The translations under genes were made by a program, and so were the position numbers. A DNA stretch of 64,000 nt from Nitrospira sp. (lineage in GTDB: Bacteria; Nitrospirota; Nitrospiria; Nitrospirales; Nitrospiraceae): assembly GCA_037045225.1 (NCBI GenBank), contig JBAOHZ010000009.1:434001-498000 (forward strand), in the 5' to 3' direction. Position 1 is the first letter of the stretch. Each line of letters begins with the position of its first letter. The notes beneath the pieces are model-generated. The model was not told the DNA's origin. It searched no databases and saw only the letters and a program-made list of their open reading frames with translations. Of the stretch, positions 17,971-26,714 are shown one piece after another.

Positions 17971-18264
17971 TTAGGATTCTTGGATGATTTTGGGAACTCG
18001 GAAACACTGCGCCTCCGCATCGGGAGCATTGCTCAACGCCTGCTCGATCGTCAGAGACGCCTGCACCAGGTCGGGACGAAAAACATTACTCTGCCCCGGC
18101 ACGGTCGACGTCGGCTCGACGCCCTCCGTGGAAAACGATTTCAACTTCTGCACATAGGCCACGATCTGATTCAGCTGTTGTGAAAAGGCCGTGGTCTCGG
18201 CCTCGGTCAACGCCAGCCGCGCCAACTTGGCCACCTTCTCGACGTCCTGTTTCGTGATCTCCAT
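17971..18264 (-). CDS. gatC: Aspartyl/glutamyl-tRNA amidotransferase subunit C
   Basis: GatC (97 residues) is the small helical subunit that wraps around GatA and joins it to GatB. It starts with the characteristic EVEKVAKLARLALTEAE-like stretch (residues about 7-22) and ends with VPKIIQES, as in the family. It is the first gene of the gatC-panD-gatA group and lies 25 bases upstream of panD. Confidence 0.95.
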   Translation of the reverse strand: MEITKQDVEKVAKLARLALTEAETTAFSQQLNQIVAYVQKLKSFSTEGVEPTSTVPGQSNVFRPDLVQASLTIEQALSNAPDAEAQCFRVPKIIQES

Positions 18265-18285
18265 CTCATGCTCTCATTTCTGTAA

Positions 18286-18405
18286 GGATGTTCAACATGG
18301 TCTTCCCACAAGGCCACAGGAAGCTCGACGACGAGGCGTACCCTCTGGATACGTCGCAGGATGCCGGGCGACCGAGAACGCAGTGGGAAGCCAGGTTCAA
18401 CATCC
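18286..18405 (+). repeat. Dispersed palindromic intergenic repeat, copy 1
   Basis: This 120-base element fills the gap between glmS and gatC. Its ends pair as a long stem: GGATGTTCAACATGG and TCTTCCCAC on the left match GTGGGAAG and CCAGGTTCAACATCC on the right with few mismatches. The centre has a smaller hairpin made of GAGGCGTACCCT and GGATACGTCG. Related copies lie at 24520-24651 and 35271-35395. All three are intergenic. I associate this repeat type with Nitrospira genomes. Confidence 0.8.
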
Positions 18406-18407
18406 AA

Positions 18408-20240
18408 CTATTCCACCGTCACACTCTTGGCCAGGTTCCGCGGCTGATCCACATCTTCTCCACGCAAGACCGCAATGTGATAGGCCAGCAACTGCAGCGG
18501 GATCGTAAAGAGAATGGGCGACAGTAACGGATGCACGTCGGGAATCGTAAAGACCGCGTCGGCGATCTTGCCCAATTCGCGCTCACCTTCCGCCACGAAC
18601 GCAATCACCGGGGCCCGACGCGCCTTCACCTCCATGAGGTTACTGACGGTCTTCTCATAGAGCCGGTCCCGGGGGGCCAACACCACCACAGGCATGTTCT
18701 TGTCGATGAGGGCGATCGGTCCATGTTTCATTTCTCCCGCGGCATATCCTTCCGCATGGATATACGAAATTTCTTTGAGCTTGAGCGCCCCTTCGAGCGC
18801 GATCGGATAGTTGATCCCACGCCCGAGAAACAAGAAATCCGATTTCTTGTAATAACGTTTTGCGATCGCCAGAATTTCCGCCTCCCGGCCAAGCACATGT
18901 TTCACCAACGTCGGCACCGTGACCAGGCGATCGAGCCAGGCTTTTCCGTCCGCCACACTCAGGACACCCCGGACCCGGCCAAGATGCAAGGCCAACATGT
19001 AGAGGGCCGCCAACTGAGCGGTAAACGCCTTCGTCGAGGCAACGCCGATTTCAGGGCCGCAATGGGTATACAGCACACCATCGGACTCGCGAGCCAAGGT
19101 GCTACCCACCACATTCACGATCGAGACGACACGCGCCCCTTTTTGCTTCGCTTCCCGCGCCGCAGCCAGCGTATCGGCCGTTTCACCCGACTGCGAAATC
19201 GTGATGAACAGGTCGTTCTTTTCGATCAGCGGGTCGCGATACCGGAACTCGCTTCCGATATCGACCTGTACCGGTGTACGGACCATCTCTTCAAGCAAAT
19301 ACTTCCCGACCAGGCCTGCGTGCCAGCTGGTTCCGCAGGCCACGATCCAAATATGTCCGACTTCGGCAAACTCCTTCGGTGTCAGTCCGATGTCCGGAAG
19401 ATCCGCCTCACCACTCTCATAGGAGTAGCGCCCCCGGATGGTATCCAGAATCGTCTGCGGCTGTTCGTGAATTTCCTTCAGCATGAAGTGGGGATACCCG
19501 CTTTTTTCAGCGGCAGAGGCGTCCCACGTCACCGTCGTCTTCTTGCGCGTGACGGCCCGACCGTCGAGATCCGTAAACGTCACCGCGCCGGCCGTGACTT
19601 CGACCACATCGCCTTCATCGAGAAACGTCACGTCCCTGGTATGGGACAACATCGCCATGACATCCGAACCGACGAACGACGCATCAGCCGTGCGGCCGAT
19701 CACCAGCGGGCAACCGGACCGGGCTGCGACCAGCATGCCGGGTTCGCGCTCCGAAATCACCGCGATGGCATAACTTCCCCGAATCTCCTTGGCCGCCGCA
19801 CGCACCGCATCCGCCAGATGCAGTTTGTGTGTCTTCATGTGTGTATCGATCAAGTGCGCGACGACTTCCGTGTCGGTTTCAGACTGAAACTTGTAACCGT
19901 CCTTGACCAGGCGCTGCTTGAGCTCGACGTAGTTTTCGATGATTCCGTTATGCACAAGCACGCAACTCTCGGAGCGGTGCGGGTGCGCGTTTTGCTCGGA
20001 AGGCTTGCCGTGCGTCGCCCACCGCGTATGCCCGATGCCGCACATCCCGCCGATGGCCTTCTGCTCCAACGACTTCTGCAGGTTGATCAACTTGCCGACG
20101 CTGCGGCGAATCTCAATCTTTTCTCCCCGCTGAATCGCCACGCCGGCCGAGTCGTACCCGCGATACTCCAGCTTCGACAACCCGTTCAACAAAATCGGTA
20201 CTGCGTCCTGATTTCCCACGTAGCCAACGATGCCACACAT
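18408..20240 (-). CDS. glmS: Glutamine-fructose-6-phosphate aminotransferase (isomerizing)
   Basis: GlmS (610 residues) makes glucosamine-6-phosphate, the first committed step toward peptidoglycan and LPS amino sugars. The N-terminal glutaminase domain begins MCGIVGYVG with the catalytic Cys1 exposed after Met removal, followed by SKLEYRGYDSAG. Two SIS domains follow, with SQSGETADTLAAAREAK (fructose-6-phosphate site) and the C-terminal QPRNLAKSVTVE. It follows glmU by nine bases, so the two UDP-GlcNAc genes form an operon. No glmS ribozyme is visible upstream. Confidence 0.98.
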   Translation of the reverse strand: MCGIVGYVGNQDAVPILLNGLSKLEYRGYDSAGVAIQRGEKIEIRRSVGKLINLQKSLEQKAIGGMCGIGHTRWATHGKPSEQNAHPHRSESCVLVHNGIIENYVELKQRLVKDGYKFQSETDTEVVAHLIDTHMKTHKLHLADAVRAAAKEIRGSYAIAVISEREPGMLVAARSGCPLVIGRTADASFVGSDVMAMLSHTRDVTFLDEGDVVEVTAGAVTFTDLDGRAVTRKKTTVTWDASAAEKSGYPHFMLKEIHEQPQTILDTIRGRYSYESGEADLPDIGLTPKEFAEVGHIWIVACGTSWHAGLVGKYLLEEMVRTPVQVDIGSEFRYRDPLIEKNDLFITISQSGETADTLAAAREAKQKGARVVSIVNVVGSTLARESDGVLYTHCGPEIGVASTKAFTAQLAALYMLALHLGRVRGVLSVADGKAWLDRLVTVPTLVKHVLGREAEILAIAKRYYKKSDFLFLGRGINYPIALEGALKLKEISYIHAEGYAAGEMKHGPIALIDKNMPVVVLAPRDRLYEKTVSNLMEVKARRAPVIAFVAEGERELGKIADAVFTIPDVHPLLSPILFTIPLQLLAYHIAVLRGEDVDQPRNLAKSVTVE

Positions 20241-20249
20241 AGGTCGCCG

Positions 20250-21887
20250 TTACCTCCGTTTTGTACGTTGAACTGCCGGTTGCTTCTTCTTCACGGAACG
20301 CGTCGAGGCCGTCCTTGCCTTGGCAGGCGCAGAAGTCTTCGCACGCTTCACGGTCTTGGCAGACGTTGCAGCCTTGACAGGCATGGCACGCGTCGCGGCT
20401 GGAACCGCAGGGGGAACCTGCCCGCTCTGTAACGCACGCCGCCTAGCCGCCCAGCCCTCGCGAGTCACCTGAGGCACACGGGCAATCACCAGCGCATCCG
20501 CCGGCACATCCTGCGTCACCGTGGCCCCGGCCGCGATCACAGCCCCCTGTCCGACGGTCACGGGCGCAACAAGTTGGACGTCACTGCCGATGAACACGCC
20601 GTCGCCAACCACGGTGTGAAATTTCTTATAGCCGTCGTAATTACAGGTGATGGTTCCAGCGCCGATATTCACACCGGCGCCGATCGTGGCGTCGCCAAGA
20701 TAACTCAAATGGTTGGCCTTCGACCCCTCGCCGAGTTCCGTCTTTTTCATCTCCACGAAATTGCCGACCTTCGCCTTGCGTCGCGCGATCACACCGGGGC
20801 GCAGGTGCACGAACGGTCCGAGATGGCACTCTTCCTCCACCTGCGACTCACGCAGAATACAGTGATCCAGAATCTCCACCCTGTTGCCGATGGAGCAATC
20901 GGTGATCCGGGTCCCGGAATGCACCACGGTATTCTCTCCGACCACCGTCCGGCCTTCGAGCGTCACGTTCGGATAGAGCAGCGTATCACGGCCGATGGTC
21001 ACATCGGCATCGATCCAGGTGGACGCCGGGTCCCGCATCGTCACGCCGGCTTCCAGCCATCGCTCCCGAATGCGCTGTCGAATCACCTGCTCAGCCTCCG
21101 CCAACTGTACACGACTGTTGATCCCGAGTCCCTCGTCGATGTTGCGCAGCCGCAAGGCCGACACCGTGCGTCCCTGCTGAACTGCCATCTGCACAATATC
21201 GGTGAGGTAATACTCGCCTTGCGCATTCCGGGGATCGAGTTTGTCGAGCGCCGGAAAGAGAAATTCGCCGTCGACCACATACGTCCCGACGTTAATCTCA
21301 CGCACCGCCCGTTCGACGTCGGATGCGTCCTTGTCTTCCACAATGCTCTGCACCGCGTTATCCGCCGCGCCTTGCAGCCATTCATCGCGACGCCGGCGAA
21401 TGACTCGTCCGTAGCCGGAGGCGTCGTCGAGCACGGCGGTCAACAGGGTCACCGCAGCTCCCTGCGCATCGTGCATCGCGAGGAGTTCCCGCACCGTGGC
21501 TTCCGTCAACAAGGGCGTGTCGCCGTTGAGGATCACGTAACGCGATGGTGCACGCTGCGCGTCACCGCCGAACACCGGACGCGCCTGCAACACCGCATGC
21601 CCCGTCCCCAATTGTTTGGTTTGCTCCGCGACGGCAACTTGCCCGCCGACCGCTGCAACAACCTTCCTGACGTCAGCCCCCTGGTGGCCGACCACGACTG
21701 CCACACCCTGCTCCGCGAGGCCACAGGCGATATCGAGTACGTACATCACCATCGGTCGGCCCGCGACCGGATGCAACACCTTGGCCAGCGCCGACTTCAT
21801 GCGCTTGCCGAGTCCTGCCGCCATGATGATAACACCGAGCCCAGGAATGGAAGGTGACACGGCCTTGTCCTGCGATGCATGAGTCAT
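20250..21887 (-). CDS. glmU: Bifunctional GlcNAc-1-phosphate uridyltransferase / GlcN-1-phosphate acetyltransferase with basic tail
   Basis: GlmU makes UDP-GlcNAc from glucosamine-1-phosphate. The N-terminal pyrophosphorylase has LGVIIMAAGLGKRMKSALAK and the LNGDTPLL metal site. The C-terminal left-handed beta helix shows hexapeptide repeats and the acetyltransferase core NFVEMKKTELGEGSKANHLS, then GVNIGAGTITCNYDG. The unusual feature is an extension of about 70 residues after the last beta-helix turn, very rich in Ala, Lys, Arg and Thr, resembling a histone H1-like tail. I place the start at 21887 behind GGTGA; an ATG 45 bases earlier is also possible. Confidence 0.95.
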   Translation of the reverse strand: MTHASQDKAVSPSIPGLGVIIMAAGLGKRMKSALAKVLHPVAGRPMVMYVLDIACGLAEQGVAVVVGHQGADVRKVVAAVGGQVAVAEQTKQLGTGHAVLQARPVFGGDAQRAPSRYVILNGDTPLLTEATVRELLAMHDAQGAAVTLLTAVLDDASGYGRVIRRRRDEWLQGAADNAVQSIVEDKDASDVERAVREINVGTYVVDGEFLFPALDKLDPRNAQGEYYLTDIVQMAVQQGRTVSALRLRNIDEGLGINSRVQLAEAEQVIRQRIRERWLEAGVTMRDPASTWIDADVTIGRDTLLYPNVTLEGRTVVGENTVVHSGTRITDCSIGNRVEILDHCILRESQVEEECHLGPFVHLRPGVIARRKAKVGNFVEMKKTELGEGSKANHLSYLGDATIGAGVNIGAGTITCNYDGYKKFHTVVGDGVFIGSDVQLVAPVTVGQGAVIAAGATVTQDVPADALVIARVPQVTREGWAARRRALQSGQVPPAVPAATRAMPVKAATSAKTVKRAKTSAPAKARTASTRSVKKKQPAVQRTKRR

Positions 21888-21938
21888 TGAGTCTTCACCA
21901 TAAAAAATCGACGCAAGGTCTGTCGAGTGCATGCGGGA

Positions 21939-22613
21939 TCAACCGACCTGCACACCTGCATCGGGTTGCTTAATAGGCGCCCACGTCTTTCCACCGACCT
22001 GCGACGTGCCGCCCGAGGGAGGAGTGGGCGTGTAGAGTCCACCCGAGACGATCAGTTTCATGGCCTCTTCCACCGTGATATCCACGGCGATCACTTCACG
22101 CTCGGGCACCAACAGGAAATATCCAGACGTGGGATTGGGCGAGGTCGGTACGTACACGTGCACCAGCGGGTCCGGCGAGAGCTGCTGCATGTCCCCCTTC
22201 GTCACGCCGGTGACAAACGCAAAACAATAGTGACCGTTCTTGGGGAACTGAATCAGCACCACGCGGCGATAACTCTCCCGTTCCGCAAACGAGAGAATGT
22301 CCATCATCGACTTGATGGTGGAATAGATGCCGCGCACGACCGGTACGCGATTGAGCAATCCCTCCCACTGCCTGACCACATGACGGCCGATAAAGTTCGC
22401 GGCAAACAGACCGGTAGCAAAAATGAGCAGAATGAGCGCCACGATCCCCAGTCCCGGCACATAGTAGCCGGGGGTCACCAATCGAGCGGCGGCATCACCG
22501 AGAATGCCGTCCAGACTGACGAACAGGGTCTTCAAGATCAGGATGGTCCCCCAGAAGGGGATCATGATCAGCAAACCGGTGAGAAAATAACGTTTGAGTG
22601 AAGCTTTCAACAT
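21939..22613 (-). CDS. DUF502 family membrane protein
   Basis: The product (224 residues from the preferred ATG at 22613) has two transmembrane helices near the N-terminus (FLTGLLIMIPFWGTILIL and LGIVALILLIFATGLFAANF) and the DUF502 core: a basic segment, RVPVVRGIYSTIKSM, then a soluble domain with SPDPLVHVYVPTSPNPTSGYF and PEREVIAVDITVEEAMKLIVSGG. The role is unknown in bacteria; plant relatives (LAZ1/COV) are vascular patterning proteins of undefined activity. The frame is open for 27 codons further upstream. It is the first gene of the minus-strand array, divergent from tmk. Confidence 0.88.
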   Translation of the reverse strand: MLKASLKRYFLTGLLIMIPFWGTILILKTLFVSLDGILGDAAARLVTPGYYVPGLGIVALILLIFATGLFAANFIGRHVVRQWEGLLNRVPVVRGIYSTIKSMMDILSFAERESYRRVVLIQFPKNGHYCFAFVTGVTKGDMQQLSPDPLVHVYVPTSPNPTSGYFLLVPEREVIAVDITVEEAMKLIVSGGLYTPTPPSGGTSQVGGKTWAPIKQPDAGVQVG

Positions 22614-22747
22614 GTGCGGCTGAAGGGCCCTTGGTAGAGCTGCATGATACTGGTCTTTCACCAATCGTCGCAAGCCTTTTCTTGCTATTTTCAATCACTT
22701 GGAATAGGATCCGGCCCTCTTTCTCCGTCGTTTTTTCAGCCAGAATC

Positions 22748-23473
22748 ATGACGCCACGCAACCGACCACCCCGGGGCCTGTTCATTACCCTCGAGGGAAC
22801 CGAGGGGTGCGGAAAATCGACCCAGGCCAAACTCTTGGGTGAGCACCTCCGGAAGCAGGGATATGACACGGTGGAAACCCGTGAACCGGGGGGCACTCCG
22901 CTCGCCGAAAAAATCCGCGCAGTGTTGCTGGATCGCGCCGACGAACCGATCGCGCCCGAAACCGAAGCCTTTCTGGTCCTCGCCGCTCGCCGGCAACATG
23001 TCGCTCAGGTCATTGCACCGGCCCTCGCGCGTGGCAGCCTCGTGCTCTGCGACCGGTTCACCGACTCCACGCTCGCCTATCAGGGGTATGCGCGAGGATT
23101 AGACATCGCCACGCTCGAACGGCTGAACCGCCTTGCCACCCAATCGCTCACGCCGGACCTGACGCTGGTGTTCGATCTCCCCGTGTCGACCGGGCTGGCG
23201 CGACGGCGATCCGCCGCCGAAGTGAATCGACTGGATCGCGAGTCCCTCCGGTTCCATCAGAAGGTGCGCGCCGGATTTCTCGATCTGGCGAAACGTCACC
23301 CCACACGAATCAAGGTCGTACCCGCACGGGCATCGAAAGAAACGGTGGCCCGCGCCGTCGCTCGAGCCATCACACCGATGCTCGATAAGATCCGCCGGAG
23401 CGCAGCTCGCAACAGGCCGGCAACAGGCCGCCCGTCACCTCAGACATCACAGGCTCGCCATGCCATTCGCTGA
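22748..23473 (+). CDS. tmk: Thymidylate kinase
   Basis: Tmk (241 residues) phosphorylates dTMP to dTDP. The P-loop is EGTEGCGKSTQ near residue 14, the TREPGGTPLAEKIR segment contacts dTMP, and DRFTDSTLAYQG carries the DR(Y/F) motif. The lid (GLARRRSAAEVNRLDRE) has several arginines. About 25 extra basic residues at the C-terminus are unusual. The ATG at 22748 fits family length; earlier in-frame starts would add 50 residues. Its 3' end overlaps the start of holB by 14 bases, the common tmk-holB arrangement. Confidence 0.95.
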   Translation: MTPRNRPPRGLFITLEGTEGCGKSTQAKLLGEHLRKQGYDTVETREPGGTPLAEKIRAVLLDRADEPIAPETEAFLVLAARRQHVAQVIAPALARGSLVLCDRFTDSTLAYQGYARGLDIATLERLNRLATQSLTPDLTLVFDLPVSTGLARRRSAAEVNRLDRESLRFHQKVRAGFLDLAKRHPTRIKVVPARASKETVARAVARAITPMLDKIRRSAARNRPATGRPSPQTSQARHAIR

Positions 23474-24491
23474 TATCATCGGCCATGACAGCGCCAAAAC
23501 CTTGCTCCGGTCTGCAATCATGCAGGATCGGCTCGCCCACGCGTACCTCTTCCATGGCGACGATCGCATCGGCAAACGTCTCCTCGCCCTGCGCCTCGCG
23601 CAAACGCTGCTCTGCGAAACCATCTCGATCGATCAGACTCCGGACGCCTGCGGCACTTGCCGGGCCTGCCGCCAGGTAGAGGCACGCACCCATCCCGACT
23701 TCATGGTGATCGAGCCGGATCGCGAACTCGCGAATCCTCAAATCAAGATCGAGCTCATTCGCGACATCGAACACCAGATGATCTATCGCCCACTGATCGG
23801 CAATCGAAAGATCTGCCTGATCGACGACGCGGATCGCATGACGATCGGCGCCGCCAATGCGCTGCTGAAAACACTGGAAGAACCGCCCGACCACAGCCTG
23901 TTCATACTGGTCTCGAGCCGACCCTATGCCCTGCCGGCCACGATCCGCTCACGCTGCCAAGCCCTGCGACTGACGGCGCCTGCGCAAACCCAAGTCGAAG
24001 CCGCCGTGATCCTCAAACGAGAACTACCGCCGGCCGACGCCCACTTCCTGGCCGTGCTCAGCGACGGGCAATTGGGGCGGGCTCTGGAATGCGATCTTGA
24101 ACAGGCACGAACCAGCCAGAGAGAATTCGCCGCCATCTTTTCATCCAAAGGCCTCCAATCGTATGCCACCGTCCTCACCGCCGCCGAAGCCCTGTCGAAA
24201 GAAGAACGCGGACCGGAAGCCTTCGACTGGCTGCTGCGTTGGCTGCGCGATGTGCTCTTAGTGGCCGTCGGCGCCGGATCCGATCATGTGCTCAACTTGG
24301 ATCAAAAGGCCGGAATGCAGGCCCTGGCCGAACGCATCGACATCGACGAACTGCTGGACCTGATCAACGATCTCGAAAAGCTGGAGCGGCAGGCCCATCG
24401 GAACCTGAACGTACAGATCGCGCTCGAAACCATCTTGCTGCGGGTCCGTCACCTGCTGATACCTCACGACACCGCCGACACGCCGCGATAG
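23460..24491 (+). CDS. holB: DNA polymerase III delta-prime subunit
   Basis: This 343-residue protein is the stationary subunit of the clamp loader. It begins with ADIIGHDSAKTLLRSAI and has LAHAYLFHGDDRIGKRLLA, where the P-loop is degenerate as usual for delta-prime, so it likely does not hydrolyse ATP. The CGTCRACR zinc motif follows. The SRC-type sensor is seen as IRSRCQALRL, and NALLKTLEEPPDHSLFIL is diagnostic. The C-terminal collar domain is helical. It overlaps tmk and lies upstream of metG. Confidence 0.92.
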   Translation: MPFADIIGHDSAKTLLRSAIMQDRLAHAYLFHGDDRIGKRLLALRLAQTLLCETISIDQTPDACGTCRACRQVEARTHPDFMVIEPDRELANPQIKIELIRDIEHQMIYRPLIGNRKICLIDDADRMTIGAANALLKTLEEPPDHSLFILVSSRPYALPATIRSRCQALRLTAPAQTQVEAAVILKRELPPADAHFLAVLSDGQLGRALECDLEQARTSQREFAAIFSSKGLQSYATVLTAAEALSKEERGPEAFDWLLRWLRDVLLVAVGAGSDHVLNLDQKAGMQALAERIDIDELLDLINDLEKLERQAHRNLNVQIALETILLRVRHLLIPHDTADTPR

Positions 24492-24519
24492 GCCAGAAGC
24501 CTTTCCGCGCAAATCCTCC

Positions 24520-24651
24520 TAGCCAGACGAAGAAAATGCCTGCACAGGCAAGGCCGCAGGAAGCACGACGACTGAGGCGCACTCTCCGAGTACGTCGCAG
24601 GGAGACCCTCGACCGAGAATGTCGGCGGCGGCCTTTCTCAACAGCCAGCTA
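24520..24651 (+). repeat. Dispersed palindromic intergenic repeat, copy 2
   Basis: The gap between holB and metG (201 bases) is mostly this element. It shares AAGGCCGCAGGAAGC, GAGGCGCACTCT, GTACGTCGCAGG and GACCGAGAA with copy 1 in the same order and orientation. The outer ends are less well paired than in copy 1 (TAGCCAGACGAAG against the complement of TCAACAGCCAGCTA), so this copy has drifted. Confidence 0.75.
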
Positions 24652-24692
24652 GCTTTCATCGCCGGCATCTTGCTATCTTCAGTCGAAAATAG

Positions 24693-26714
24693 ATGAACAA
24701 ACACGACACCTTCTACATTACGACGCCGATCTACTACGTCAACGACGTGCCGCACATCGGCCACGCGTATACGACCGTGGCCGCCGATGTGCTCGCCCGC
24801 TACTGGCGACTCCGTGGGCGCGACGTGTTTTTCCTGACCGGTCTGGATGAACATGGGCAGAAGGTCCAGCAGGCCGCCGCGAAGGCCGGTATCGACCCGC
24901 AAGCCCATTGCGACCGCCTCGCGCCACAGTTCACAAACCTCTGGCAACGGTTGAACATTTCAAATGACGCCTTCATCCGCACCTCGGACAAACCACATCA
25001 GGCAGTGGTTCAACGATACCTTCAACAGCTATACGACAAACAACTGATTTATAAGGCAGACTATACAGGATGGTATTGCACGTACGACGAACGGTTCTGG
25101 ACGGAAAAGGATGTCGTCGACGGCCTGTGCCCGGATTGCAAACGTCCCATCGAACAATTGAGCGAACATAACTATTTTTTCAAAATGGGGCAGTATCAGG
25201 AACGGTTGATCGACCACATCCAAACCCACGACGATTTCATTCGCCCCGTCTCCAGGCGCAACGAAGTGCTGGGATTTCTGCAGACCCAAACGCTGGGCGA
25301 CCTGTCGATCTCCCGCCCGAAATCCCGACTCTCCTGGGGCATCGAACTCCCGTTCGACAAAGACTACGTCACCTACGTCTGGTTCGATGCGCTCGTGAAT
25401 TACATCTCGGCCCTCGAATACCTACCGCAGGAAAAACCGGTCAGCTTACGGTACTGGCCCGCCGACGTCCATCTGGTCGGCAAGGATATTCTCACCACCC
25501 ACGCCGTCTACTGGTCCACGATGTTGATGGCGCTGGAGCGCCCATTGCCTCACTCGATTTTTGCCCACGGCTGGTGGACGGTGGATGGCGAAAAAATGTC
25601 CAAGAGCCGGGGCAACGTCGTCGATCCCAACGCGATGATCGATCAATTCGGCGCGGATGCGTTTCGTTACTTCCTGCTGCGCGAAGTGCCGTTCGGGCAA
25701 GACGGAGACTTCTCACACAGCGCCATGGTCACCACCATCAACAGCGCGCTGGCGAACGGCATCGGCAACCTCCTGAGCCGGACACTCACCATGATCGAGC
25801 GCTCCTGTGCAGGCGTCATTCCCGATCGTGGCCCTGCGGTCCTGCCGGAACTCGAAGCACGCATCGAAGATCTGGCTCGGCAACTACCCGGCAGGGTGGA
25901 ATCCGGTTACCAGGCCTTGCTCTTCCGGGACGTGCTGCTGATGATCGAGGAATTGAACAGCGCCTGCGATGAATACATCGACAAAAGCGCACCCTGGAAA
26001 CTGGCGAAACAGCCGGAGACGCAGCCGCAACTGCACACCGTATTGAATGTGTCCGCACGCGCGCTTCGCCTGCTGGCCATCCTTCTCTACCCGTTCATGC
26101 CACAAGCGGCGCAGCAGATGATTCACCAACTTGGATTATCGCTGGAGCTGTCGCAGCCGGTTTCAGATACGGAGAACGGCTGGGACGCGCCTCTAGCTGG
26201 AAGCCGCATCCAGAAGGGCGCCTCGCTCTTCCCTCGCATCGAATCCAAACCACAAGGAGCCAAGCACGTGACCGATACATCAGCCCCCGCACAACCGACC
26301 CCGGCCGCTCCGGCTCCAGCCGCTCCGGCCGCCGCCACTGCAACCCCAAGCGCAGCCCCTTCGGCCGCCGCCCCCGCTGCCGCGCAACCGGCGCAGATCA
26401 CCATCGATGAATTCATGAAGGTGCAGCTCAAGGCAGCCAAGGTACTGGCGGCGGAGCGGGTTCCGAAATCCGAGAAGCTGCTTAAGCTCCAGGTGAGCCT
26501 CGGCAGTGAACAACGACAGATTGTCGCCGGCATCGGCAAAAAGTACGAGCCGGAAACACTGATCGGAAAAACCATCGTCATCGTGGCGAATCTGAAACCG
26601 GCCAAGCTGATGGGCATCGAATCACAAGGTATGGTCCTCGCGGCAGGCGACAGCGAAGTACGCGGCCTCGCCACCTTCATCGAAGACGTGGAGCCCGGCA
26701 CCAAAGTGAAATGA
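24693..26714 (+). CDS. metG: Methionyl-tRNA synthetase with C-terminal tRNA-binding domain
   Basis: The 673-residue enzyme attaches methionine to its tRNA. The class I signatures are PHIGHAY (the HIGH motif, near residue 23) and EKMSKSRG (near residue 307). The knuckle has a single zinc pair (CPDCKRPIEQ) plus CTYDERFW. Residues about 525-570 form a low-complexity linker almost entirely of Ala, Pro, Thr and Ser, after which comes an OB-fold tRNA-binding domain (ITIDEFMKVQLKAAKVLAAE and MVLAAGD near the end), as in dimeric MetRS. Length is typical. The next gene overlaps its stop codon. Confidence 0.97.
   Translation: MNKHDTFYITTPIYYVNDVPHIGHAYTTVAADVLARYWRLRGRDVFFLTGLDEHGQKVQQAAAKAGIDPQAHCDRLAPQFTNLWQRLNISNDAFIRTSDKPHQAVVQRYLQQLYDKQLIYKADYTGWYCTYDERFWTEKDVVDGLCPDCKRPIEQLSEHNYFFKMGQYQERLIDHIQTHDDFIRPVSRRNEVLGFLQTQTLGDLSISRPKSRLSWGIELPFDKDYVTYVWFDALVNYISALEYLPQEKPVSLRYWPADVHLVGKDILTTHAVYWSTMLMALERPLPHSIFAHGWWTVDGEKMSKSRGNVVDPNAMIDQFGADAFRYFLLREVPFGQDGDFSHSAMVTTINSALANGIGNLLSRTLTMIERSCAGVIPDRGPAVLPELEARIEDLARQLPGRVESGYQALLFRDVLLMIEELNSACDEYIDKSAPWKLAKQPETQPQLHTVLNVSARALRLLAILLYPFMPQAAQQMIHQLGLSLELSQPVSDTENGWDAPLAGSRIQKGASLFPRIESKPQGAKHVTDTSAPAQPTPAAPAPAAPAAATATPSAAPSAAAPAAAQPAQITIDEFMKVQLKAAKVLAAERVPKSEKLLKLQVSLGSEQRQIVAGIGKKYEPETLIGKTIVIVANLKPAKLMGIESQGMVLAAGDSEVRGLATFIEDVEPGTKVK

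Noticed and set aside
18531..20432. A 633-codon open frame on the strand opposite glmS
   Set aside because: It is the mirror of the GC-rich glmS coding strand; the protein is His/Arg-rich, has no domain and overlaps glmS almost entirely.
20574..21857. A 427-codon open frame opposite glmU
   Set aside because: Same reason: antisense frame of a well-supported gene with no motif or ribosome-binding site.
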